Below, one piece after another: positions 34,015-43,186 of a DNA stretch of 64,000 bases; the stretch's first letter is position 1; the number at the start of each line of letters is the position of its first letter. The notes beneath the pieces were generated by a model. That model made no database searches. It was given only the letters and a program-made list of their open reading frames with translations, and was not told where the DNA came from. The DNA lies in NCBI RefSeq assembly GCF_004124325.1, contig NZ_QBDT01000001.1, positions 5,890,001-5,954,000 on the forward strand. Direction: 5' to 3'. This DNA is from Streptomyces sp. L2 (lineage in GTDB: Bacteria > Actinomycetota > Actinomycetes > Streptomycetales > Streptomycetaceae). The position numbers were made by a program, and so were the translations under genes.

Positions 34015-34836
34015 GTGTCGGACCCGATGCGCCCGCCCGTCTCCCCCCAGCACCCCCAGGCGGCGTCGCTGCGCTCCGACCCCTCCCGGTCCCGCGCCTC
34101 CCTGCGGACCGCCGTGGTGTGGGAGGTCCTCCAGGACGCGCTCGACCGCCGGGTCAAGTCCACCGGACGGGAGTCGCTGGACGTACTCGACACCGGGGGC
34201 GGCAGCGGCAACTTCGCCGTGCCCGTCGCCCGCCTCGGCCACCGCGTCACCGTCGTCGACCCCAGCCCCAACGCGCTGTTCGCGCTGGAGCGCCGGGCCG
34301 CCGAGGCCGGCGTCGCCGACCGGGTCAAGGGCGTGCAGGGCGATGCGCACGGCCTGTTCGACGTGGTGGAGCGCGGCGGCTACGACGTGGTGCTGTTCCA
34401 CGGCGTCCTGGAGTACGTCGACGATCCGGCCGAGGGCATCCGCAACGCGGTCGCCGCGCTGCGCGAGGAGGGCGTCCTCAGCCTGCTCGCCGCGGGCCTC
34501 GGCGGCGCCGTGCTCGCCCGCGCCCTCGCCGGTCACTTCACCGAGGCCAAGCAGGCCCTGCACGACCCCGAGGGCCGCTGGGGCTCCGGCGACCCGATGC
34601 CCCGCCGCTTCACCGCCGACCAGCTCATCGCGCTCGTCGAGGGCGCCGGGCTCACGGTCGGCGCTGTGCACGGCGTGCGGGTCTTCGCCGACCTGGTGCC
34701 CGGCGTCCTCGTGGACACCGAGCCGAGCGCCCTGGAAGCCCTGTTGAAGCTGGAGGCCGCCGCGGCCGCGCTGCCCGCGTTCCAGTCCGTGGCCACGCAG
34801 CTCCACGTACTCGGTGAGACCGGCGGCGGCGCGTAG
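34015..34836 (+). CDS. Class I SAM-dependent methyltransferase
   Basis: A 273-residue protein starting at GTG behind GAGGAG. The SAM-binding motif I is LDVLDTGGGSGNFAVPVA, followed by the acidic motif (HRVTVVDPSP) and motif IV (DVVLFHGVLEYVDDP). The insertion RALAGHFTEAKQALHDP before RRFTADQLIALVEGAGL resembles CmoA/YcgJ-like relatives. Its substrate is unknown. It is followed by a perfect 22-bp palindrome. Confidence 0.85.
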   Translation: MSDPMRPPVSPQHPQAASLRSDPSRSRASLRTAVVWEVLQDALDRRVKSTGRESLDVLDTGGGSGNFAVPVARLGHRVTVVDPSPNALFALERRAAEAGVADRVKGVQGDAHGLFDVVERGGYDVVLFHGVLEYVDDPAEGIRNAVAALREEGVLSLLAAGLGGAVLARALAGHFTEAKQALHDPEGRWGSGDPMPRRFTADQLIALVEGAGLTVGAVHGVRVFADLVPGVLVDTEPSALEALLKLEAAAAALPAFQSVATQLHVLGETGGGA

Positions 34837-34842
34837 ACCTGA

Positions 34843-34864
34843 CCCGCCGCTGATCAGCGGCGGG
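34843..34864. terminator. Perfect 22-bp palindrome after methyltransferase gene
   Basis: CCCGCCGCTGA and its exact complement meet without a spacer, centred on TGATCA, seven bases after the stop codon. It probably acts as a terminator hairpin. Confidence 0.7.
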
Positions 34865-35026
34865 ACGGCGGATGGAGTACACCACAAGCCGCCCGAACGA
34901 GGGGTTTGCGCCGTATGATCGAGGTGAACCGCCCGGCATGACGGGTCGGCCGCCGGGGAATGGAAGCCTCAGCGAGCCGGGACGTGATGGCGGGCCCCGG
35001 TTGGCCGATTGGCGTAGAGGGGCGGG

Positions 35027-35055
35027 TTTCACGGGGTCGATTCCCTGCCTATCCT
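35027..35055 (+). promoter_or_regulatory. Promoter of the DUF3040 gene
   Basis: TTTCAC (35027-35032), a 17-base spacer and TATCCT (35050-35055) lie about 50 bases before the GTG start, whose ribosome site is GAGGAGGA. A TATGAT at 34914-34919 is a second possible -10 without a clear -35. Confidence 0.5.
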
Positions 35056-35104
35056 GAAGGGACCCCCCGGGTCGCCCCGGCGACTGCACGACGAGGAGGA
35101 CTCC

Positions 35105-35494
35105 GTGCCGCTCTCTGACCACGAGCAGCGAATGCTTGAGCAGATGGAGCGAGCGCTGTACGCCGAAGACCCCAAGTTCGCGACAGCGCTTGAGGGAAAC
35201 GGGCTGCGAACGTACACCCGGCGTCGGGTCTACCAGGCGGTCGCGGGCTTCCTCGTGGGTATCGCGCTCCTCATGGCCGGAATGGTCGCACAGCAGATCT
35301 GGATCAGTGTGGTCGGCTTCCTGGTGATGCTGGGCTGCGCCGTCCTCGCCGTCACCGGCTGGCGCAAGGCGCCCAAGCCCGGTGAACAGCCGGCGGCGGG
35401 TGCCCCGCGCCGCCAGGTGCGGCCCAAGCGCTCGATGATGGACCGGATCGAGGAGCGCTGGCAGCGCCGCCGCGACGAACAACAGGGCCGCTAG
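35105..35494 (+). CDS. DUF3040 membrane protein
   Basis: A 129-residue protein starting at GTG. The N-terminal motif LSDHEQRMLEQMERALYAEDPKFA is the DUF3040 hallmark. Two transmembrane segments follow (VAGFLVGIALLMAGMVA; WISVVGFLVMLGCAVLAV), then a basic C-terminal tail (RPKRSMMDRIEERWQRRRDE). Homologues stand near the dcw cluster in many actinobacteria, but their role is unknown. A strong terminator follows. Confidence 0.9.
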   Translation: MPLSDHEQRMLEQMERALYAEDPKFATALEGNGLRTYTRRRVYQAVAGFLVGIALLMAGMVAQQIWISVVGFLVMLGCAVLAVTGWRKAPKPGEQPAAGAPRRQVRPKRSMMDRIEERWQRRRDEQQGR

Positions 35495-35513
35495 CGACCC
35501 GCTCCCGACATCC

Positions 35514-35549
35514 GTGAGGGGTGCCCACCACCAGGTGGGCACCCCTCAC
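35514..35549. terminator. 16-bp terminator hairpin between convergent genes
   Basis: GTGAGGGGTGCCCACC (35514-35529) and GGTGGGCACCCCTCAC (35534-35549) pair perfectly around ACCA. A second stem (CACGGGCCC / GGGCCCGTG, about 35567-35599) follows. They separate the DUF3040 gene from the convergent transglutaminase gene and serve both strands. Confidence 0.9.
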
Positions 35550-35621
35550 GCGTGTCCTGCCACCGCCACGGGCCCCTCCCCGAGGGGAGAGGGCCCGTGG
35601 CTCAGCCCTGCCGGCCCGGCT

Positions 35622-38003
35622 TCAGCCCTGCTGGCCCGACGGCCTCCGCAGGCTCGGCCGGGTCGCCGTCACCCGGGCCCTGACACCGGCCCAGCGGGCC
35701 GATGCCGCCCACAGCAGCCGCACCGCCGAACGCGGTGCGAACCGTGCCCGCAGCCGGCCGCGGCGGCCCAGGCCCGCGTTCAGCGCGGTGACCGCCCGGC
35801 GCACATCCTCCGCGAGCCCGGCGACCGCCCCCGGCCGGGGGGCGTACAGCACCCGCTCCACCGCGTCCGCCACCCGGTGCACCGCGGCCCCGGCCGCCGG
35901 ATCGAGGCGGCCCAGCCGGACGATCCGGGCGGCCGTCCCGCGCGGCGTCTGCGACTCGTCCGGCGGGATGCCGGCGTCCCAGGCGCTGTCGGTCAGCTCC
36001 TGCCACACGGCCAGCGTGTGCGCGGCCGCGCCCTCCTCGGACCGCGCGTACCCGCCCAGCCGCAGCGACCGCACCCGCGACCGCCACAGCATCGGCGACA
36101 GCGGCACCGCGAGGACGGCCAGAACGGCGAGCCCGATCAGCGCGTACCACCACGGGGGAGTCCCGCCGCCGCCACCGGACGGCGCCGCCGCCGCGGACGG
36201 GCTCTCGCACCCGCCCAGCCTGCGCAGGCCCGCCGAGCAGCTCTCCGTCGGGGAGGCCGCCGCCGAGGGCGCCGAAGACGCGTTCCTGGACGGCAGCGCC
36301 GGGTCCGGCACCGCCGTGCCCGGCGAGTCCGACTGGGTGTACGACGGCACCGTGCCCCGGGTCGGAGTCGGCTCGAAGCGGGTCCAGCCCACGCCCTCGA
36401 AGTACAGCTCGGGCCAGGCGTGCGCGTCCTTCAGGCTCACCGACACCGTGCCGTCCGCCTGCGGGGTGCCCGGCGCGAAACCCACCGCCACGCGGGCCGG
36501 GATGCCCAGCGTGCGGGCCATCGCCGCCATGGCGAAGGAGAAGTGCACGCAGAAGCCCTGCTTCTTCCGCAGGAACGCCGCGATCGCGTTCGGGCCCCGG
36601 CCGACCTCCACCTGGGTGTCGTAGGTGAAGCCGCCCGACACGGCGAAGTAGTCCTGGAGCTTCACCGCCTCCTCGTAGTGGCTCGACGCGCCCGAGGTGA
36701 CCTGTCGCGCGGTGTCGGCCACCACCTTCGGCAGCGCCGACGGCACCTTGGTGTACTCGCGCTCCAGGGCCGCGGGCGGCGCCGGGGCGTCGGCCAGCTG
36801 CTGCGCCGTCGGCCGCACGTCCAGGCTGGTCACCCGGTACTTCTCGCCGCGCGTCGTCTGCCCGTGGTCGCCGACCAGCGTCATGCCGACCGGCTCGTAC
36901 CGCCAGCGGCCGCTGATGTCCACGCCGCTCGGCGGGTACGGCATGGGCAGCCAGTCCTGCGCGTACCAGTCCGCCGCCGTGATGGTCGTGCGCACCGTCG
37001 TCCGCTTGATGTCCGTGCCCAGGCCCACGGGTGCCGGGAAGGTGTGCGGCACACCGACGATGTGCCGCTGCGACGGCTTCCAGGTGGTGCCGTCGAAGTC
37101 GTCCAGCGAGACGATCCGCAGGTACAGGTCCGAGATGTCCTCGCTGCTCGTCCGCACCGAGAGCACCTGGCGGTCGTTGTCCGAGTTGAGGCTGTCCCGC
37201 AGCGACACCAGCGGGTTGACCGCCGAGATCGTGCCGCCGTCGCCGCTGCCCGGGCCCACGCCGGTCCCGGCCGCGTCCAGCAGACCGCCCTGCATCGCCG
37301 GCAGCGTGAGCGGCACCACCAGCGCGACGCCGAGCGCCACCGCGCCGATCCGGCGCCCGGTGCGCACCGGCGCCACCGCGCCCTCCGGGTCGCCCGGCGT
37401 CCGCGGCGCGCCGCCGAACACCCGGCCCCACTGGGCGAGCCGGTCCCGGCCCTCCGCGAGCAGCAGCATCAGATAGCCGCCCGCCGCGACCAGGAACCAC
37501 AGCCAGTCCGCGCCGCCGTCGGACAGCCCGGCGGCCACCGAGTACAGCGCGAGTAGCGGCAGACCCGCCGGGGCGGCACTGCGGAAGGTCACCGCGAGGG
37601 TGTCCACCAGCAGGCCGATCAGCAGGACACCGCCGATCAGCATCAGCTTGATGCCGTCGGTGACCGGCGCCGGTATCGCATACCGGCTGACGTCGTCCGA
37701 ACCCTGCTGGAGGAGGTCGGCGACGTGCGCGAACGCGTCCGGGCCGGGAATCAGCCCGAGGACCGCCTGCTCCCGGGCGAAGAACACCGTCAGCAGGAGC
37801 ACGGAGACCAGGAGCTGCGCCGCCACCGTCAGGGGCCGGCCCAGCGGCACCCGGCGGGCGGCCATGCCCACCCCGGTCTGCACGGCGACCAGCAGGGCCG
37901 CCTCGAACAGCCAGCTCGGCTGGTCGACCAGGGGGAGCAGCGAGCACGACGCCATCAGCGTGGCCGCGGCGGCACACAGGGCCAGTCGGGCCCGCCCGCT
38001 CAT
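35622..38003 (-). CDS. TgpA-type transglutaminase membrane protein (DUF3488)
   Basis: A 793-residue protein. About six N-terminal transmembrane segments (DUF3488/TgpA_N) lead to an extracytoplasmic transglutaminase-like domain with catalytic Cys in KKQGFCVHFSFAMA and His in VSLKDAHAWPELYFE. A Ser/Pro/Gly-rich linker and a last transmembrane helix (WWYALIGLAVLAVLAV) precede a cytoplasmic DUF4129-like tail. I start at the ATG at 38003, which shares a base with the stop of the DUF58 gene (TGATG). With MoxR and DUF58 it forms a widespread three-gene module, probably for protein or envelope processing. Confidence 0.92.
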   Translation of the reverse strand: MSGRARLALCAAAATLMASCSLLPLVDQPSWLFEAALLVAVQTGVGMAARRVPLGRPLTVAAQLLVSVLLLTVFFAREQAVLGLIPGPDAFAHVADLLQQGSDDVSRYAIPAPVTDGIKLMLIGGVLLIGLLVDTLAVTFRSAAPAGLPLLALYSVAAGLSDGGADWLWFLVAAGGYLMLLLAEGRDRLAQWGRVFGGAPRTPGDPEGAVAPVRTGRRIGAVALGVALVVPLTLPAMQGGLLDAAGTGVGPGSGDGGTISAVNPLVSLRDSLNSDNDRQVLSVRTSSEDISDLYLRIVSLDDFDGTTWKPSQRHIVGVPHTFPAPVGLGTDIKRTTVRTTITAADWYAQDWLPMPYPPSGVDISGRWRYEPVGMTLVGDHGQTTRGEKYRVTSLDVRPTAQQLADAPAPPAALEREYTKVPSALPKVVADTARQVTSGASSHYEEAVKLQDYFAVSGGFTYDTQVEVGRGPNAIAAFLRKKQGFCVHFSFAMAAMARTLGIPARVAVGFAPGTPQADGTVSVSLKDAHAWPELYFEGVGWTRFEPTPTRGTVPSYTQSDSPGTAVPDPALPSRNASSAPSAAASPTESCSAGLRRLGGCESPSAAAAPSGGGGGTPPWWYALIGLAVLAVLAVPLSPMLWRSRVRSLRLGGYARSEEGAAAHTLAVWQELTDSAWDAGIPPDESQTPRGTAARIVRLGRLDPAAGAAVHRVADAVERVLYAPRPGAVAGLAEDVRRAVTALNAGLGRRGRLRARFAPRSAVRLLWAASARWAGVRARVTATRPSLRRPSGQQG

Positions 38004-39357
38004 CACAGTGCCTCCCCGCTCACGGCGGCCAGGCCCGACCGTTCCCGGTCCGCCCGCCGCCACAGTTCGTTCAGCGCGCCGCCGCGCGGCACGCTCAGCG
38101 CCGTCCAGCCGGCCTCGCGCAGCATCCGCAGCCGCTCCTCGTGCCGGCTGCCCGGCGCCGGCACGTCGGTGGGCTCCCGCACCCAGGTGTCCGGGTCCAG
38201 GACGAACGCGACGCCGCCGCCGCTGCGCCGGCGCATCCTGGCGACCGTCGCCGCCTGGTCCTCGTCCAGATCGCCCAGGAAGGCGATCAGGAGGCCCTCG
38301 TTCCCGCCGCGCAGCACGTCGTAGGCGCGGGACAGGCCCGTGCCGTCGGAGTGGTCGATCACCGCGAGGGTGTCCATCATCAGCCCGGCCGCGTCCGCCG
38401 TCTCCTGGCCGCCCGCGAACCCGTCGGAGCCCTCGCCGGGCACCGAGCTCCCGGTGTCCGTCAGCAGCCGCACCGAGAAGCCGCGTTCGAGCATGTGCAC
38501 GAGCACCGAGGCGGCGGCGGACACCGCCCACTCGAAGGCCGAGTCGGGGCCCGCGCCCTCGTAGCCGATGCCCCGGGTGTCCAGCAGCACCGTGCAGCGG
38601 GAGCGGCGCGGCTGCTCCTCACGGCGCACCATCAGCTCGCCGTAGCGCGCGGTGGACCGCCAGTGCACCCGGCGCAGGTCGTCGCCGTACCGGTAGCCGC
38701 GCGGGATCACGTCGTCCTCGCCGGCGAGGGCCAGCGAGCGCTGCCGCCCGTCGCCGTACCCCTTGGCCTCGCCGCTGAAGCGGACCGTGGCCAGCGCCTC
38801 CACGCGCGGGACGACGGTCAGCGTGTCGTACGCCGAGAAGGAGCGAGTCAGTTCGCACATCCCGAACGGATCGCTGAGCCGCAGTTGCAGCGGGCCCAGC
38901 GGATAGCGGCCGCGCAGGTCCGAGCGGACCCGGTAGGACACCTCGCGGCGGCCGCCCGGCTCCACCCGGTCCAGCACGAAGCGGGGCCGCGGCCCGAGGA
39001 CGTACGGCACCCGGTCCTGAAGCATCAGCAGCCCGGTGGGCAGCCGGGAGACGTTGTCCATCCGCAGATGCACCCGGGCCTCGCTGCCGGCCGGCACGCG
39101 CGCGGGGGAGAGGCGGCGGCTGCCGGCCACCCGGTAGCGGGTGCGGAACAGCACGGCCGCGCAGATCAGCGGCAGCGCGGCGAGCAGCAGACCGACCCGG
39201 AGCAGGTCGTTCTGCCCCAGCACGTAGGCGCACACCGCCGCGGCGATCCCGGCCGCCAGGAAGGACCGGCCGCGGGTGGTGAGCCCCGCCAGGGCCGTGC
39301 GGACGCCGCTCTTCTCGCCGCGGTCGGTCTCCGCCGGTCCCGTCCCCCCCGCGCTCA

Positions 39358-39361
<4 letters not shown>
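38003..39361 (-). CDS. DUF58 domain protein (MoxR-associated)
   Basis: A 452-residue protein with two N-terminal transmembrane segments and a DUF58/VWA-like C-terminal half (DDVIPRGYRYGDDLRRVHWRS, the family signature; LLDTRG, a MIDAS-like start). The start is GTG at 39361 or ATG at 39358, both overlapping the moxR stop. DUF58 proteins pair with MoxR ATPases as substrate adaptors. It is translationally coupled on both sides. Confidence 0.9.
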
Positions 39362-40398
<1,037 letters not shown>

Positions 40399-40548
40399 CC
40401 GGCCCTCCTCGGCCCGTTCTTACTCCGGGCCGACGCTCTGCGATGCGAAACCGGCCCACCCCGAACACGGACACCACGCATGAAAGGTTCTACGCGTGAC
40501 GCCACACCCCCGCATTCTTGCCGCCGTTACCGATTCGTGTCACTCGCC

Positions 40549-40557
40549 TGTGGACAA
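40549..40557 (-). promoter_or_regulatory. Single perfect DnaA-box sequence upstream of moxR operon
   Basis: TTGTCCACA on the minus strand equals the Streptomyces DnaA-box consensus. It is isolated (no cluster) and lies 150 bases upstream of moxR, in a promoter position. It could be chance, or a DnaA-controlled promoter. Confidence 0.4.
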
Positions 40558-40661
40558 CTGCCCGCACTATGTCGGTCTTGCGGCCTTTTCCACCGACGTT
40601 CTCGACGTCGCCGGTGGAAGGAGTGCGCAGGTGGGGGCTCGGGACGGGCCGGTACGGCGGG

Positions 40662-41195
40662 TCAGGCGGGGTCGATCTCGCGCAGCCGGCCGGTCTTCAC
40701 GTCGAACACGAAGCCGCGCACGTCGTCGGTGTGGAGCAGGAACGGGGAGGTGCGCACGCGCTCCATGGACTGCCGCACGTCCTGGTCGACGTCCTTGAAC
40801 GCCTCGACCGGCCAGACGGGACGCTGACCGACCTCCAGCTCCAGCTCGTGCCGAAACTCCTCGGTGATCATCTCCATGCCGCAGTTCGAGTGGTGGATGA
40901 GGACCACGCTGCGGGTGCCGAGCGCGCGCTGGCTGATGGCCAGCGAGCGGATCACGTCGTCGGTGACGACGCCGCCCGCGTTGCGCAGGGTGTGACAGTC
41001 GCCGAGGTGCAGACCGAGCGCGGCGTGCAGGTCGATACGGGCGTCCATGCACGCCACGACCGCGACGTTCAGCACCGGCCGGGCGTCCATCCCGGGGTCG
41101 GTGAACTTGTCGGCGTACCGCTCGTTGGCCTCGACGAGCCGGTCGATGGTGCCGTCGGATCCACTGGAAGCTGATGCAGAAGTCGTCATAGACAT
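40662..41195 (-). CDS. Beta-carbonic anhydrase
   Basis: A 177-residue zinc enzyme interconverting CO2 and bicarbonate. The beta-class ligands are visible: Cys and the Asp-Arg dyad in VVACMDARID, then His and Cys in VLIHHSNCGMEM. I start at the ATG at 41195; a second in-frame ATG is six bases later. The frame continues upstream without family sequence. It is divergent from rsmH. It resembles the short mycobacterial Rv1284 type. Confidence 0.9.
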   Translation of the reverse strand: MSMTTSASASSGSDGTIDRLVEANERYADKFTDPGMDARPVLNVAVVACMDARIDLHAALGLHLGDCHTLRNAGGVVTDDVIRSLAISQRALGTRSVVLIHHSNCGMEMITEEFRHELELEVGQRPVWPVEAFKDVDQDVRQSMERVRTSPFLLHTDDVRGFVFDVKTGRLREIDPA

Positions 41196-41608
41196 GACGC
41201 TACAAGCGCACCGCCCGGTGGGCCCGGTACCGGAGCGGACAAAAGAACGCCATCGTGGCTTGTTGTGAGCGACTCCACACGCTGGGCAAACCCGGCCGAC
41301 CGGGTGAATACCGTCCCATCGCGGCACCTGGGGCACTCCCGCGGGCGACGCGCAGGTCGGTTGATTGACCGCGCGACACGGTGGACTAAAGTGACGCGAA
41401 GCGAGAGGCGAGGCCCTCCTCGCTGGTGACTTTCCCGCCAGACCCCGGCACGCGTCCGGCGGTCTTCCCACGTGCGCGGCGCGTACGTACGGCTCGGCCT
41501 CCTCCCGCTCCCGGCCGGCCGACGCCTCCGGCGCCGGCGGGCCCGCCCCTTGCCGAGCGGGCGGGGACCCGGCGGTGCGCACGACCGGGTCGGACCTGAG
41601 AGGCTACT
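41196..41608 (+). promoter_or_regulatory. dcw cluster promoter and long 5' leader
   Basis: TTGACC (41365-41370) and TAAAGT (41387-41392), 16 bases apart, form the best promoter in the region. Transcription would start near 41399 and leave a leader of about 210 bases before rsmH. The leader begins with a possible hairpin (GCGAGG-CC-CTCCTCGC) and is GC-rich and otherwise featureless. There is no mraZ gene, the usual first gene of the cluster, in the gap; the rest of the gap shows nothing. Confidence 0.6.
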
Positions 41609-42565
41609 TTGACCCAGAGTCGACATGTTCCGGTGATGCTCCAGCGGTGTCTGGACCTGCTGGCCCCCGCCCTGGAGCGGCCCGGAGCGGTGGTCGTCGA
41701 CTGCACCCTCGGCCTCGGCGGCCACAGCGAGGCGCTGCTCGCCCGCTTCCCCGAGGCGCGGCTCATCGGCCTCGACCGGGACAAGGAGGCGCTGCGGCTC
41801 TCCGGCGAGCGCCTCGCCCCGTACGGCGACCGGGCCACCCTGGTGCACGCCGTCTACGACGAGTTGCCCGAGGTGCTGGACAGACTCGACCTCGCGCGCG
41901 TGCAGGGCGTGCTGTTCGATCTCGGGGTGTCCTCCATGCAACTGGACGAGGCCGACCGGGGCTTCGCCTACGCCCAGGACGCCCCGCTGGACATGCGCAT
42001 GGACCAGACGACCGGCATGAGCGCCGCGGAGGTCCTCAACACCTACCCGGCGGGTGAACTGGTGCGCATCCTGAGGGCGTACGGCGAGGAGAAGCAGGCC
42101 AAGCGGATCGTCTCCGCGGTCGTCCGCGAACGCGAGAAGGAGCCGTTCACCAACAGCGCGCGGCTCGTCGAACTGATCCGCGACGCCCTCCCGCAGGCCG
42201 CCAAGCGCACCGGGGGCAACCCGGCCAAGCGCACCTTCCAGGCGCTGCGCATCGAGGTCAACGGCGAACTGTCCGTCCTGGAACGGGCGATCCCGGCCGC
42301 CGTGAAGGCGCTCGACGTCGACGGACGCCTCGCCGTGCTGTCGTACCACTCGCTCGAAGACCGGCTGGTGAAGCAGGTGTTCGCGGCCGGCGCCGCGTCC
42401 ACGGCTCCGCCCGGACTGCCCGTCGTGCCCGAGCGCTACCAGCCGAGACTCAAGCTGCTCACGCGTGGTGCCGAACTTCCCACCGAGGAAGAGATCGCGC
42501 AGAACCGCCGGGCCGCCCCGGCACGGCTGCGCGGCGCCCAGCGGATCAGGGAGGACGTCGAGTGA
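41609..42565 (+). CDS. rsmH: 16S rRNA m4C1402 methyltransferase
   Basis: A 318-residue SAM methyltransferase (MraW) that N4-methylates C1402 of 16S rRNA. Motifs: [73 protein letters not shown] and [12 protein letters not shown]. It starts at TTG (41609) preceded by TGAGAGG; this is the only start that keeps the conserved N-terminus. It opens the dcw cluster. Confidence 0.95.
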   Translation: MTQSRHVPVMLQRCLDLLAPALERPGAVVVDCTLGLGGHSEALLARFPEARLIGLDRDKEALRLSGERLAPYGDRATLVHAVYDELPEVLDRLDLARVQGVLFDLGVSSMQLDEADRGFAYAQDAPLDMRMDQTTGMSAAEVLNTYPAGELVRILRAYGEEKQAKRIVSAVVREREKEPFTNSARLVELIRDALPQAAKRTGGNPAKRTFQALRIEVNGELSVLERAIPAAVKALDVDGRLAVLSYHSLEDRLVKQVFAAGAASTAPPGLPVVPERYQPRLKLLTRGAELPTEEEIAQNRRAAPARLRGAQRIREDVE

Positions 42566-42628
42566 GCGGATCGGGTCGGTCCGGTTCCCCAGCCCACCGC
42601 AGGTCCGGTGCGACCCGCGGGAGGCCCG

Positions 42629-43186
42629 GTGAGTAGAAAACCCCAGCTGAAGGGGCGGGCCGCCCGGCTCGCCCGGCTCTTCCCGGCCGGCCGCGCCAAG
42701 GCCGCCCGTGCCCCGTTCGTGCTCCTCGTCGTCCTGCTCCTCGGCGGCGGCCTCATCGGTCTGCTGGTGCTGAACTCGGCGCTCAGCGAAGGCTCGTTCA
42801 AACTCGACGACCTGCAGAAGAGCACCAAGAACCTCACCGACGAGGAACAGGCCCTCCAGCGGGACATCGACGCCTACTCGGCGCCCGACGCCCTCCAGCG
42901 CCGCGCCCGCCAGCTCGGCATGGTCCCCGGCGGCGACCCGGTCTTCCTGGGCCCCGACGGCACCGTGAAGGGCGTACCGAGCCCCGCCGCACCGGAGCCC
43001 GCGTCCCTCCACGACCCGGTGGCCCCCGAGGCCCTGCCGCCGGGCGCCACGCCCACCGCGTCCCCGACGCCCACGCCGAGCGCCACCACCCCCGGCCCCA
43101 CGGCCACCCCCACGCCCACCGCTCCCGCGGTGACCCCCCTCAGCACCCCGGCGCAGCCCGCCCCGACCCCGACCCCCGGCAGGTGA
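42629..43186 (+). CDS. ftsL: Cell division protein FtsL
   Basis: A 185-residue single-pass membrane protein: basic cytoplasmic N-terminus, transmembrane helix (VLLVVLLLGGGLIGLLVL), a short coiled coil (LDDLQKSTKNLTDEEQALQRDIDAY) and an APDALQRRARQLGMVP end motif, followed by an unusually long Pro/Thr tail. GTG at 42629 follows GGGAGG; GTG at 42608 is an alternative. It works with DivIC and FtsQ to activate FtsW-FtsI. Its stop overlaps the ftsI start. Confidence 0.88.
   Translation: MSRKPQLKGRAARLARLFPAGRAKAARAPFVLLVVLLLGGGLIGLLVLNSALSEGSFKLDDLQKSTKNLTDEEQALQRDIDAYSAPDALQRRARQLGMVPGGDPVFLGPDGTVKGVPSPAAPEPASLHDPVAPEALPPGATPTASPTPTPSATTPGPTATPTPTAPAVTPLSTPAQPAPTPTPGR

Noticed and set aside
34995..35060. 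tRNA-like stretch (GGGGTCGATTCCCTGCC)
   Set aside because: T-loop lacks the full TTC sequence, no acceptor or anticodon stem can be drawn, and it overlaps a good promoter.
41196..41608. Search for mraZ upstream of rsmH
   Set aside because: No frame in the gap resembles MraZ; only a promoter and leader are visible.
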